Assembly (NCBI GenBank): GCA_029721435.1
Contig: CM056573.1
Coordinates: forward strand, 94,624,947-94,688,946
Length of the DNA: 64,000 bases
Direction: 5' to 3'
Source: Gymnothorax reevesii
Lineage: Eukaryota > Chordata > Actinopteri > Anguilliformes > Muraenidae
Under the pieces are notes generated by a model. The model did not search any database and was not told where the DNA came from. It saw only the letters and a program-made list of their open reading frames with translations. Made by a program: the position numbers and the translations under genes. Of this stretch, positions 30,701-42,402 are shown one piece after another; the first letter of the stretch is position 1, and every line of letters starts with the position of its first letter.

Positions 30701-32587
30701 TTGTTCATGCTGGTTTGGTGGTAGGAGTGCTGAGTATTAGCATTTGAGGCTGCATCAATGGTTTCATCACTTCTCATTAACAATAAGCTAACAGCTTGGA
30801 TGGCATAGGTTCCAGAGATTAAAAAAATAAAAGTTCTGTAATGGATGGACAGAAACAATGAATTCTTGAATTCTAGCAGTGCACTGACTGATCAAAAATA
30901 TGGAAATTCTGAAAGGGAAAGCATGGATTAGAGATAAGGTCCTGCGTGTATTTGCGCAGAATTGCGTAAGCCATTTAAATTTGCTCCAGACAAGCAGAGA
31001 TGTTTTAAATTTAAAATTCAGCAAAATATCAAATCAAAACAAGTCACATGGGAGTAGATGGCAACTGATCTGTTTTCCTCTAGAAAAAAAAGTCTTATTT
31101 TCTGGAATGTTGTTTTCTCTGTATTGTTATTTTGCAATGTGGCCCTTGAAATGGCCTTAATTTAGTTTGTGTTAATTTGAAAATGCAATTATGAGGATTG
31201 GCTCAATGGATTGGACTATTTTGCAGTGAAATCATTCGGCAAAGCTCTGATGGACCCTTCTGCTATTGAGTCACTCGAAATGCAGCAAATTGTGTGAAAC
31301 TGAGCCAGATTAAGCGCTTCTTTTATGTCACCTGCTACTCTCGTGGCCAACAGCTATATGCGCACAACACATGGGTTGTAACAAGCAACCCTGGGAACAC
31401 ATGCTTCCAAAAAAAAAGGGCCAGACCTGACAGATCTGCAACACCAGTAGTGGGACATCGCTGAACAATGTTATAGAATAACCTCTATAACAAAGATACA
31501 CTCAAAATGGGCGCCTAGAGGTTATCTTCTCAATAGCACAGTGATTGAACTGGTCATAACACTAGGGAGAGGACGGCTATGATTTTGGCCCCGACCTCCC
31601 TTGTCTCTGCCAGACCATCTGGTCTTAGATGGAAACAAACTCTCTTACTCTCACCCAAAGTCCATGTCCTGGCCTTTTTGGACAATGGAAGCCGGCAACC
31701 TCCCTTTGCCGTGGTCAGCACTCAAGGGAATCAGGCTGAGCACTAATGGAGCTTATTGAATCACACCATGACACAAATTTCCTGCAAAGTGAAATCTCTC
31801 ATAGACAAGAGAAAGAGATCTAATAAACTATTCAACATTTTACAGGTCGCTTGCGTTCATAGTTCAATTGTCTTCAGATCAAAAATTAATTTGGGTAAAT
31901 GAAGCAGGGTGAAAAGTGGGTCTTCCATAGAGGGTTACTTTATTCTCTCTCAATTATTCCACCTAAAATGATGACCCCACTGTAAATTAAGAACATTGCT
32001 TCCTTTTTGGAGAATACACTCTTTACTGTCCCCGCAAGAAAGTTCTGGGGTGTCCTTATTCAGTTTTTTTTTAATGAAAATTAAAACAGAAGAGTGCTAC
32101 TGCAATGCCTGTAGACCTCATTGAGACCTCTTAGTGATAAGAATGATAATTTGCTATAATGAAAGAATTCAATGGATATTTCAATTACTTAGGTTCCCAG
32201 ATCCTACGCAATAACTCTAAACCTTAAGAGAGAATAGAGAAAGGGCAATAGGTGGAACATGATGATGTTACAAGGTTAGACTGTGGAGCCGATGGATTGT
32301 GTAATTAAATGTTTGCATATATCAAAGCGCTGTTTTTATACTGTCCCCTTCCAGAATTACTATTCACTATTTAGAAAACATGGGAACCTCAAGGAATTGG
32401 GCATGTTTCATGAAATATTTTGGAAATATTTCAAAAAGTCATTCATTAGTGTATAGATACAACGAAATCAGGCTCCTGACCAATCGTTAAAATTTGACTG
32501 CAATGGCATTTTGAAGGCAGCAAGAGAACATACTATCTAAATGTTTTCAGCAATTACTGCTGGTTTTAAATATAATGCAGAACTATG
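27744..32587. other. Unassigned, mostly unique-looking sequence
   Basis: Nearly 5 kb has no recognisable protein domain, transposon end or long tandem repeat. All ORFs are under 90 codons and match no family I know. Undetected non-coding exons or regulatory elements are possible but cannot be supported from one sequence. Confidence 0.35.
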
Positions 32588-35050
32588 CTGTTATGATTCT
32601 GTTGTGCCTGACCATGTTTTCGTTAAGACTCTGCTTCCATGCCATGTTTTTTGATTAAGTCCATGCCATGTTTTGTATTTTGCCTGTCTTTCCTTGTCAT
32701 GTCTTTTGCCTGCCATTTCTCATATTCACAGTTTAGATCATCATTCTGGTTTTTGTATTTCTCCATGCCCTGCATTGCACATTGTCTCCCCTGTCTGGTC
32801 ATATGTGATGTGACAGTTTTATTCCCCAGTCTTGCGTGCCACGTTTTCAGGTGATTTCATGGTTTCTGGGTTTCCAATTATTCCTTCCAATCTCGTTTGC
32901 TTCCTTCGCCTTGCTGTTCTATCTTTACTAACAAATACTAACAGTTCATTATTTTAGATAAATTATTAACATTAACACTGTTTATAGGACTAACTTACTA
33001 ACTATCACTAGGGATTGTATAGCTGCACATTACTAATTGACTAACGAGCTCTCAGCACTTGCTCTGCTCTTATCTCCGCCCCTTGCCTTCAGTCAATTTA
33101 CATTGCTGTGCTTCAGCAGATTCTCTACACCAAGTTAAACACTGTTCTGCTTCTCACTCTGTGGACTTTTGAACTCCCTAACCCAGTGGTTCTCAAACTC
33201 GGTCCTGGCGCCCCACTGTGTATGCTTGTTTTTGCTCTGACCACAATTGCAATCTTAGGATTTTTACAAGCAGTTGATTTGCCTTAATTAGGTGCATTTA
33301 TGTTAAGAGCAGTTATTTGTCCTCTTATGCCATGTTTGACAAATCTACACATGCCATGAAGAGTTAAAATTTCATATCCATAATGAGATATGTTAGAAAC
33401 CAGTATAAATAACTGCAGAGGAAAATTTGACCGAACCCTTAATCAATGTAGACAATCAATAGGTTCCTCATTGGTGAAACTGTCCACCAGGCAGAAAATT
33501 CCGGGGCTTATATCCCTCCCTTTATTGAAATTAATTAGTCCTGGCTAATTCTAGATGGTTGGCCTTTATTAACACGTTTTCCAATTCAAGAGTAATCAAG
33601 TGGCAATTGAAGACACGGCTTCTCTCCCCCATGTGATCTAAAAGCGGCAAAATAATGGGCTACATTCAGGGCCGGAAAAAAAAAAATTGATTATAATTAG
33701 ATCTATGCACCGTCACTCGGCAACAGAATTTCATCACTCTTCATTGAACAAAGGTGATTTCGCCGGCAAGTACGTACACCTGTTTTTGCAGCACGGTCAC
33801 TCATCTCGCTGTAAAAAATAGACAGCTGTCCGATTGGAAAATGTAAACGGACGAAATCACGTACTGGTCACCAAAATTACCTTCATTCGCTGAAGAGTCC
33901 TGAAATGCCGCCGCTGAGTGACGGTGCATGTACATAATAATAATCAAATTATTTTTCTGTGCTGAATGTAGCTCATTATTTTGTTGCTTGTAAATCACAT
34001 GGGGGAGAGAAGCCGTGTCTTCAATTGGCACTTAATTTTTCTTGAATTGGAAAACGTGTTAATGAAGGAGACCCATCAAGAATTAGCCAGCACTTATAAT
34101 TTTCAATAAAGGGAGGGATATTAGCCCCGGAATTTTCAGGTCAAACCACGCGCCTGCTGTCTACACATGGTTGCAAAAACCAGCAATTTATTTGGCAAGT
34201 CACACCTGTTTTGTTTCATGTTCATTTTATAACAAAAGTAAGTTCAGACAAATTATTTTGAAAGAATTCAAAACAACAGTGTTCTGTAACACAATTTGCA
34301 GCTTCCTGATTTTCACAATGTCTAATTTAATCTGTTAAGAAATAATTTTACATGAAAATCCTCACAATATGGAAAAATAAGCATAACATGTTTGAGAGTT
34401 TTTATTCTTTGTGGCACAATGGATACGTCCATAAAAATGCGGCTAAAGGTGGTAAAAAGCTGCTCTAAACATGGATAGCAGCTAATTAAGACAATTTGAC
34501 TCCTTGTTAAAATCCTAAGATTGCAATTGTGGTTGGACCAAAAACCAGCATACACAGTGGGGTGCTAGGTACGAGTTTGAGATCCCTGTCCGCGTTTTGG
34601 CTTTCGCCAATTTCATGTGGTTTGGCACTTCCACTTGTTCATTCCTTTGTTAATTAGTCTGATCCAGCTCACCTGTTCCCTATTATAGCATGTGACTTCC
34701 CATATGCGTATTTAAGCAGTCAGTTCAAAGCCAGCCCTTGTCAGAATGTTTATGTCTTGTACTCTTTGTGTTATACTTCTGACTGGAACGTCCCGGATTT
34801 TGATTTTGGCTTCGTCTCTGATATGCCTGTGTAATGAACCTGCTTTGCCCAACCCTGAGTTTTGTATTTGCTGCCCTGTTTACCAACTAAATTACGACTA
34901 CTGCATTCTGATTTTGGACTGTGTACTCTGTACCATTGCCTACTGCCCTGCAGGGGTTTCCACCCCAGAATTGATAAAGAACAAGTTTGCTGGATCTTTT
35001 GGTTCTCGATCCTGGTTTCTGAACGCACCCTCACATATGCCACATTGATA
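32588..35050 (+). repeat. Dispersed repeat copy 2, interrupted by a palindromic hAT-like element
   Basis: It begins TGTTATGATTCTGTTGTGCC and ends near GAACGCACCCTCACA. It is homologous, in inverted orientation, to 203-2477. It is split at 33184-34588 by a palindromic element. At the place where copy 1 carries its own insertion (866), this copy reads straight through (GATAGTTAGTAAGTTAG on the opposite strand), giving the empty site. Confidence 0.72.
33184..34588. mobile_element. hAT-like palindromic element
   Basis: The outer ends are CAGTGGTTCTCAAACTC and, in reverse complement, CAGGGATCTCAAACTC. Each is followed by ACCCCACTGTGTATGC- or GCCCCACTGTGTATGC-type sequence and ACCACAATTGCAATCTTAGG. 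Inside, a second and better-conserved inverted repeat spans about 33494-34140. Its arms share ATATCCCTCCCTTTATTGAA, GAAGACACGGCTTCTCTCCC and GCACCGTCACTC. No transposase was recognised. It appears to be a non-autonomous, nested foldback element. Confidence 0.8.
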
Positions 35051-35059
35051 AAGAAGACA

Positions 35060-36300
35060 TGTTTATGCTACATCTTTCCAACAAGCACTCAGGCAATTCA
35101 TGGCATCCATGCCAGCAGCAGACAAACAGTAAAGGGTAGTGGGGTCTTATTTTGCTGGATTTTTCATGATGCACCTTTTTAGTGAATGGTCTGTACTGGC
35201 AGACCATTTCAGCACTCAGACTCTTCTGCAAAGCCATGCTGTTGCGATGATGCAGTACATGGTTTGGCATTGTTTTGCTGAAATATGCAAGGCCTTCCCT
35301 GAAAGACGTGGTCTGGATGGGAGCATATGCTATTGAAAACCCCTATACTTTTCAGCATTGATAATGCCTTTCCAGGTGTGTAAGCTCCCCACGCCATAGG
35401 CACTAATGCTACCTGATACCAGAGATATCAGATGTACGTAGGCTTTTGAAGTGTGCACTGATAAGCTGGATGGTCTCTCTTGTCTTTAGACCACACGACA
35501 CGGCATCCGTGGTTTCCAAAAAAATGTCAAATTTTGATTCATCTGACCACAGAAGTTTTCCATTTGGCCTCAGTTCATTTTAAATGAATTTTGGCCCAGA
35601 GAAGATGGCGGCATCCCTGGATAGTGTTCACATGTGGCTTCTTTGCGTGATACAGCTTTAGCTTGCAGTTGTAAATTGCATGGCGAACTATCTTTGCAAA
35701 CAATGATTTCTGGAAGTTTTCCTGAGTTCATGAAGTATTCCAGTGCAGAATCATGCCCGTTAATGCAGTGCCTACTGAGGGCTCGAAGATCACGGGCATC
35801 CGATATTGACCTTCAGACTTATCCCTTGCGCACAGATTTCTCCAGATTCTCTGAATCTTTTGATGATATTTATTGCAGATTCAAAGTCTTTGCAATTTTA
35901 CTCTGAGGAACATTTTTCTCATCAATTTTTAGACTTTTTTTTTTTTTGCAGTTTTACCAATCTGCCTGTTTACTGATACCATCCTGAGAATCTGCCTCTC
36001 TAAAATGCTCTTTTTAGACTCAGTCATATTACTGACCTGTTGCCAATAAAGCCCACTTTGTCCAAAAATGCTCCAGCTATTTTTTTTTTAATACCACTTT
36101 TCCAGCATTTTTGAGATGTGTTGCTGCCATCAAATTCAAAATGAGCTAATATTTTTCATAATGGTAAAATGCCTCACTTTCAACATTGATTTGTCTGTTC
36201 TATTGTGAGTAAAATATGGGTTTGAGTTTTGCAAATTAGTACATTTTGTTTTTATTTAAAATTCACACAGCATCCCAACTTTTATGGAATTGGGGTTGTA
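35060..36300 (-). mobile_element. Degenerate TACAACCCC-type Tc1-like element
   Basis: The 5' end on the minus strand is TACAACCCCAATTCCATAAA, then AGTTGGGATG, the terminus of a common fish Tc1-like family. Downstream, recognisable but broken coding follows. The other terminus is missing where the element meets copy 2 near 35050, so the C-terminal coding region is lost. Confidence 0.8.
35209..35900 (-). pseudogene. Tc1-like transposase remnant
   Basis: Going down the minus strand there are several landmarks. A helix-turn-helix region around 35700-35880 encodes peptides like IKRFRESGEICAQG. The first catalytic block lies near 35540 (WSDESKF-like, in a frame with stops). The second block is in the 35209-35403 ORF: VFQGRPCIFQQNNAKPCTAS. 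In relatives the last motif is (Q/H)DNAKPHT, so the catalytic D is replaced by N and H by C. No intact frame longer than 64 codons remains. The C-terminal glutamate block is absent. Confidence 0.75.
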
Positions 36301-36364
36301 TTTAAACCACTGTTTTAGGGTTATATTTGTCATATTTGTCCCTTTCATTGATGCAATTGGAAAC

Positions 36365-37250
36365 TCATCTTGTCATGGTTCTGGATGTTTGTGTGGTTAA
36401 GGACTTCTCTTTGTGGCTCTGGACCCAGGACGATATCGAATTCCCTTTCAATCGGATTCTTTGCCCAGCTGGCTGATTGAACTTGGGCGGTGCCTTCCCA
36501 CTCTATAAGCCGGAGGTCCGCCATGCCTCCTTTGCTTGAGTGTTGTTTGTAGTTATGCACTATAGCCGAAGATATCTGTAGTCAGGATTTATTTGACAAT
36601 ATATAACCACTCAAAATTTGATAGGGATCAATATATCAAAGGAACTGTCATTTGTAAGAATGAACAGTTTGTTTTAAATAGGATAAGATTTATACGTATA
36701 TTTTCCCTATACCGTGAAAGACCTCCTTTTCACCAACAAGCAACACACACGTCTGAGTTGATATGGTGAAGTGTTAGTCAAAGCCAAAATGTGAGGCTGC
36801 ACGCTCATTTAATGTTATGAAATACACGTGCAAATGTGTTTTGTGTCTGACTGCATGTCATTTATCCAATATATTGCCCATCAGTGGCAGTTACCAAATT
36901 TGCATGTCATTTCACACAAAACTTCCTACGATCCCTATCAGATTTTGATTAGTATATATATCTTCTTGTTATTTGTGGAGTTTCTGTTTCTCTAGGGTTA
37001 TTCCCTTTTCCTCTCTAGTCTTTGTGTCACCCCATTTGAGGAGCTTTATTTATCTCGGTTCCGAGATACTTCTTTCTCTCTCTCGCTGTGCTTCCGTGTT
37101 GTCGGATGGTTGGACGTCCTTTTGGAAGCGCGAGAACCGTTCCTGTCGCGTGGTCTGTATCATTCTCTGTGTTTGTATTGAGTCTGTGCTGCTCTGTTAC
37201 CCTCTTGCCACTGCACTTGCCCTCTCAATTCAATCGGCCATTACACATCT
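36365..37250 (+). repeat. LTR-like dispersed sequence split by a MITE
   Basis: The region starts near TGTCATGGTTCTGGATG and is rich in CTCTCT and GCGAGAACC. It contains CTCTATAAGCCGG, a TATA-like element. It is interrupted by the element at 36601-36958. Composition and the TGTCATGG start suggest a solo LTR, but no second copy is in the window. The 140-codon ORF at 36973-37395 lies across its right part and has no recognisable domain. Confidence 0.35.
36601..36958. mobile_element. MITE with about 30-bp TIRs
   Basis: The left end reads ATATAACCACTCAAAATTTG then ATAGGGATC. The right end in reverse complement reads ATATATACTAATCAAAATCT then GATAGGGATC. The terminal repeats match at most positions and the unit is about 360 bp. 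TA-rich edges fit a Tc1/mariner-type MITE. Confidence 0.7.
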
Positions 37251-40200
37251 AGGGGAGAGAATGGACGACATCGTTTTTATATATTATCTAATTGTGTATT
37301 TGGACTCAGGAAACTGTGCTGCCAATGCTGCACTTCAAAACAAACTGGTTCCCATTCATTTTCTGTGGGAGTTACTATTCCTTCTAAATTTTTGATTTCA
37401 AAAAAGTATCAAAACTGAGTTAGCATTCCTCTTGGGCCATTCAGCAAAATGACAATACGAGACAATACTGCCATCTGCACTGTTGACTTAGTACTGATGT
37501 GAGAGCAGGATATTATGCACAAAGGAAGGAAGGGTCATTGAACAGACAATGATCTTCAGCTACTCCTCCCAATGCCCCCTCGAATGACCATAATTCATTT
37601 GCTGACAGCTTTGTTACAAACAAACTTAAGGGCTGTGTAAATACTCTCCCCTTTTAAACTATTTTTTTCTGTCACGTATAAAAAGGGCCTAATAAAGATT
37701 ATCCAGGTCCTGGTCATATTTTCAGTAAAGATGGATGGAAATCACCAAAGCTACTGTGATAGTCATTTGGATGGCTCAAGATACAGGGAGCCATACCACA
37801 AAAACTGTTTTCTATTGCCAGTAAAATGTAAAAAAAAAAAAAAAGGAAATCATATTTTAAATAAAATCAATATGGTCATGGTAAATCTTTCATCAGTGGT
37901 TTTGAATGGTGAGCTCATATATTGTTCACACAGCAACATATCAAGATTAAAATATGGGCCAAACTTAAGCTTTGTTTAACCTCTTTTATTGATTTAATTT
38001 TATTGTACATTTGTGACACTTATTTTCTATGTGTATTCCACCTGATCTCCCCTCTACTCTGGCAAGTGGTATGTTCGATTTAATCTTTGAAACCACACAT
38101 ATTTATCAAAACTGACTCTCATTTCCCATCTGCAATTTCCAAAATCCACTGGCAAACAATGTTAGAATAATGCCACTGATGCTTGGGAGCTTAAGGGAGC
38201 GTGCCACCTGAATGTTTTATTACAAATTACTTCCCTGTATGGGACAATGAAGACAGATTAGAAAAACACATTAAGGACATAGCGCACACTTTTCGACACA
38301 GGTCGGCTGAGTTTCTCATCACAAATTACATTATAAATTGGAGATCTTTCAGGTTTAACATGCCTTTTCATCAAGATCATGTGTAGCTCAATAGATGGCT
38401 TTATTTGCATTAGAATGCAAAATCTCTCAGAGGGGATTGAGTAAGTGGCTCTTGAGGAGCCCCTACGTGTGATATTGGCAGCCTGTTGGAGGGAAGTCTT
38501 CCTCCTGAGCAAGGTGGAGCACAAACGATCCTGAAATCAGTGGTGATACTGCACTCTCTGAGTGAATCCAAATGCTCAAAAGAGATATGGAGTGATAGGC
38601 AGTGCGTCTTACACATGGTGCAAAAATAAGTTTTTAGTTATTCATACAATTAGATTTATTTTTAGATGGACAAAATTTGTGTTTTTCCATAAAATGCAAT
38701 AGGTGCCAACACAGAGAAAGCTGATTTACTCAAAACGAGTCAAATGGATGTATTGTGTTTTGGAAACAAACGCTTCATATAAAATTCCTCTCAATCGGAC
38801 AAGAACCAGAAATAGTTTGGCTGGTGGCCATGACAGGGAGTGTTTGAATTGTCTATTTCACGAAGGAAAGGAGGCAATTAGCTCCTTCATTGCTACCTTC
38901 CAGCAAGGACCACCCTTGGAAGAAAGGAGAGACAGAATATGGACCACAATCCTCAGCAGCTGTAGCAAATGGATTAGTCATTCCTGTCGTAGAGTTTTGC
39001 AATAAATCGCGAAGGCTGTCTTTGCCATCAAGTTCCACACATATTGAAGGAAAGGGCATCCAAGTACCTTTAAAATCTCCTTGCAACTTGCACTTCACCC
39101 ATGAAATGCTTTCTAGTGAGGTCAAGGATAAGTGAAGATGAGAGGAGAAAGGCCACCCATTTATGAGAATTTGTATGCAGCCTTGATTTGCTCCAATACC
39201 CACCCAAAGCCCTGCAGTCCTCCTCAAAGTGGGCACTTGTGTGATGCACAAGAAGTGTGGGCCAAAACTGAGAACCTCAGGTCCGCAATTCTACCGCGCT
39301 GAATCAAAAATTTTAGGGCCGCATCTCTCGCTACTTCCCCTTGACCAGCATAAAGTTTACTATCAAAGTCAAGGAAAAGTTGAGAGGAAAGGAAAAAGGC
39401 CACCTGTTTAAGAGAATTTGCTTTCATCCAAGAGAGCACAGTTGGTAATCCAAAATCCTGTGGTTACTTCAAATATATTTCAGGATGTTCTCACCATATG
39501 ACATGCACCAAATAATACGTTGCCATGGTTTTGCATTTGCTTGCTGCAAGGTATTGTACTTCTGAGCAAAATGTGATGAGATAATTTGAAGCTCTACATT
39601 ATAAATATGGTCAATCATTCAATGTTCTCTTTGTCCAAGTTCACCTTGACACATCTAAGCAATTTGAATCCCTGTATTTCATAGAATTGAATTATACATG
39701 CAAAATTTCACATTTCTAAAATACAGAAGTTCCTCTCAACTCACTAGATGTTCTGTATCACAATCAACGATTATGTGCAATATTAAATTAACTTTTTGGA
39801 AGGCGGGGAAAAAGATGTCCGATATTTATGATCCAGCTCCTGTGCAAAAGTAAAATGTCCTTCATATGAGTCCAGTGCTTGAATTGGAATAAAAAAATGT
39901 GCCAGTACTCTGAATCAGCAGCTCCGAAAAACCGAAACCGAACCAAAACCTTACTGTAGAACCGCAATACACTCCGCCAAAACCCCAACCCAGCAGCCAC
40001 CACTGCATATCTGAACTAGTATCACTTAAGCTCCCACATTCTCAATTTAAAAGTAGATCTTTGATAATGTCTTGAGAAATTATGAATTTAATACCAAATA
40101 ACTTAACATTCATGTGAAATATTTTATTGGCAATGCTGAAAAAAAATTCTTGCAGACAAAAAATTAGACTAGCTACAACAAAACTACAGCTTTCTCAAAA

Positions 40201-40476
40201 CGGTTGTCAAAATGGTTCATGGTATGAGAATATGCCACTCAATAGAATCATTTTAACTGTAGTGTATAATGCTTTTCACAGAAATCAGGCCATTATCAAT
40301 TTAGGAAGTGAACCAATATGCATATAATTATGGACTCCTTGGACATTCAAATTACCTGGCAAAATGACACATGTAACATGGAAGGACAGATTTTAGAAGT
40401 CCGATGTTAACCCACAGGCAAGTCTACAGAGGTCAATAATGTAGAATACAGACCAACTGAATAATGAACAATACAC
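37251..40476. other. Unassigned sequence with a weak internal duplication
   Basis: No gene was recognised. Two related stretches occur at about 39116-39172 and 39365-39420. Both contain GTCAAGGA, GAGAGGA, AAAGGCCACC and AGAGAATTTG-like elements, suggesting an old duplication of about 250 bp. A poly(A) run lies near 37830. Confidence 0.35.
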
Positions 40477-40695
40477 CACTGTTTCCCACAGGTTTGAAGG
40501 TTATTTGTGGTGGTGGCTGTACAAACTAAGTGCCTCAAAAACATTCATGAGTGGAAACAAGACCATATCCACCCCACTAGAAGCATTATTGTTTGTTAAT
40601 ATGTTATTGTGCCACTTTTGGGAAATATTATTTGGGGTGGGTCGATCTGATATTGTGGTGGGCCGCTAAAATATATCTAGGTATGAGAAACACTC
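40477..40695. mobile_element. hAT-like MITE (CACTGTTTCCCACAGG end)
   Basis: It begins CACTGTTTCCCACAGGTTTG with TTTGTGGTGGTGG, and ends GTGGTGGGCCGC... then GGTATGAGAAACACTC. The termini are inverted copies and match those of the larger element at 866-2081. The 8-bp flanks CAATACAC and ATACAAAC are only partly alike. Confidence 0.65.
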
Positions 40696-41826
40696 ATACA
40701 AACAAACTGTTCAATACATACATTCAATATATACAAACTGTGAGTGTTCGTATGCGTGTGCGTCAGACAGAGAGCGAGAGAGAGAGAGAGAGAGCACCGA
40801 CGCGGCCAGGCGCACTCAAAGGTGAATTGTTATCAACTCCAAATTTCAACACTAGGCTAATTTCAAAAATACGCACGAGACTCTCAGTTATTTTATTTAT
40901 TAAAATTATCAATCAAGCGACGTTTTGAAGTGTCCGACGTTGAAAGTGCTTGTTTGCGATTAACGCAAATGCGCATAGGCTACTTGCTGTCTTTCTAGGT
41001 CTGACCTAAAACCGGAGTACAATATTCCGTGCTGCATTCAACTATCACGACCAACCAATTTTTAAATTTAGTTAGGAACATACGTTTGTTAAATGCATCA
41101 ACGATAGTATCAACTTTCACTTCGCTTTTTTTAAAACTAATATCGGATTTGATAGCAATGTTGTTCAATTACGTAACACGCTGGAGAGCCCGTCACTGGA
41201 AAAAAAAGAAGAGAGACTAAAAAACATGATTCAACATTTCATGGTAAGCATGAAGCAGAGGAGTAGGTTAGATTTCAGGGGGCTGTACGTATTCTTAGCA
41301 TGCAGGGATCAAAAAGACAAAAGTGGGAGTTTCCAAAAATAAAACCCTTGCAAAGCCTCAAAAATTTCCCGGTGACTCTAGATCCAAGGAGGTGGTCAGA
41401 TCTGTGGGAGCACGATTCAAACCAGAGAACTATTAGTTTGAGCCGGAGTGCAGTTTCAGGGTTGGAATCGCATCTATGCGTGCAGACTTCACTTGGGAGA
41501 CAAGGATGAGATGTTACGAACGGTGAACGTTGAACTATATCAATGAGATACATTTCAAACTTGTGATAAAACAGCGCCGCAGTGGAACGATTTAATCATA
41601 TATCGTTTTTGCATTTTTGTTTTCGCAAAACATTTTGCTTCCCGCTTTTATTTGCATCTGCGCATTGCATGTTTACCTGTGCATGATGAAAAGGATACAT
41701 CGTTGAAATATTCACGCTTGCGCGTGCATTTTTGTTATCAGCTGTCCTCCTTAGGGTGAAGGGAAATCCGATGAAGTTAGGAATTGTGGATTTCCAAAGT
41801 TAAATGATAACGTGATCGCGAGTGAT
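40696..41826. other. Upstream region of the LTBP-like gene
   Basis: It has a (GA)n run at about 40769-40793. No coding gene was recognised. The last 300 bp contain several CpG-bearing motifs (CTTGCGCGTGC, TGCGCATTGC, GATCGCGAG) but no dense CpG island. It probably contains the gene's proximal promoter. Confidence 0.4.
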
Positions 41827-41827
41827 T

Positions 41828-41835
41828 TATAAAAG
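41828..41835 (+). promoter_or_regulatory. TATA-like box
   Basis: TATAAAAG lies 65 bp upstream of the ATG at 41900. A TATA box places transcription start about 25-30 bp downstream, here about 41855-41862, giving a 5' UTR of about 40 nt. An alternative reading is that a long T tract ending TTTTTAATAG at 41867 is a 3' splice site of a 5' non-coding exon. The sequence does not decide between them. Confidence 0.45.
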
Positions 41836-41899
41836 CAAGCGCAATATCTTTTTTTTTTTTTTAATAGTTGTCACTTACTGTTTTATTTTGGCTTTGAAG

Positions 41900-42402
41900 A
41901 TGGACCGATTGGGAACTTTGTTTTTTACGGTGTTAACTGTTGCATTAGCACAAATGTGTCTCAGTCAAATGGACTTCGCAGGTGGCAGGCACGAGGGTGC
42001 AAGCGCTCGAGCAGAGTGGGATCAGGAACGAGCGCGAGTCAGACAGCAGGGTCACGATGCACGGGGAAATGGAGATGATTCTTCAAGTAGACAACCGATG
42101 CAGAGTTCGAATAAGACAAGCAACAATTCTCTTTTAGGCCGGGGTATTGAACTGCTCAAGACCGCTCGTCGAAAAGAAAGCAGACTTGCGGCAATATCTG
42201 AAACTGGTAGCCCTGTTGCATCAGAGAAAACCAATGCATCGCATCAACAGTTTAACTTCACCGTTCCTTTGGACGTCACGCGCGTAACACCAAAACAGCG
42301 AAGGGCACGGAGCCCATCCCTGCACAGACATCGGATAAGTACCGGGCTGAACCCCACCGGTAACGGAAATAAACCTAGGACTAGTCTGAGACGTCTAACT
42401 GG
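41900..42402 (+). CDS. ltbp2: Latent TGF-beta binding protein (LTBP2-like), exon 1
   Basis: This exon encodes the N-terminus of a secreted matrix glycoprotein. The ATG has a strong context (AAGATGG). Residues 1-22 are a signal peptide (MDRLGTLFFTVLTVALAQMC). The mature part has no cysteine, is Arg/Gln/Ser-rich, has four N-glycosylation sequons (N71, N75, N112, N119) and a basic cluster at 133-147 (QRRARSPSLHRHR). It ends RRLTG at a donor GG|GTAAGA, phase 2. LTBPs bind fibrillin and, except LTBP2, latent TGF-beta. A long, poorly conserved exon with signal and basic linker before the first four-cysteine motif is typical of the family. RLTG directly before NVCGG resembles LTBP2. The open frame runs 26 codons upstream without ATG, so 41900 is the start. 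Family assignment is firm; the paralogue is less so. Confidence 0.75.

Noticed and set aside
36973..37395. 140-codon + strand ORF
   Set aside because: Hydrophobic, Cys/Ser-rich composition, overlaps an LTR-like repeat, and matches no known family.
38703..39439. Overlapping ORFs of 80-132 codons on both strands
   Set aside because: No recognisable domain or splice context; they arise from an internally duplicated non-coding stretch.
41822..41899. Upstream extension of the LTBP exon 1 frame from a GTG
   Set aside because: Vertebrate translation normally starts at ATG; the ATG at 41900 has a strong context and begins a good signal peptide.
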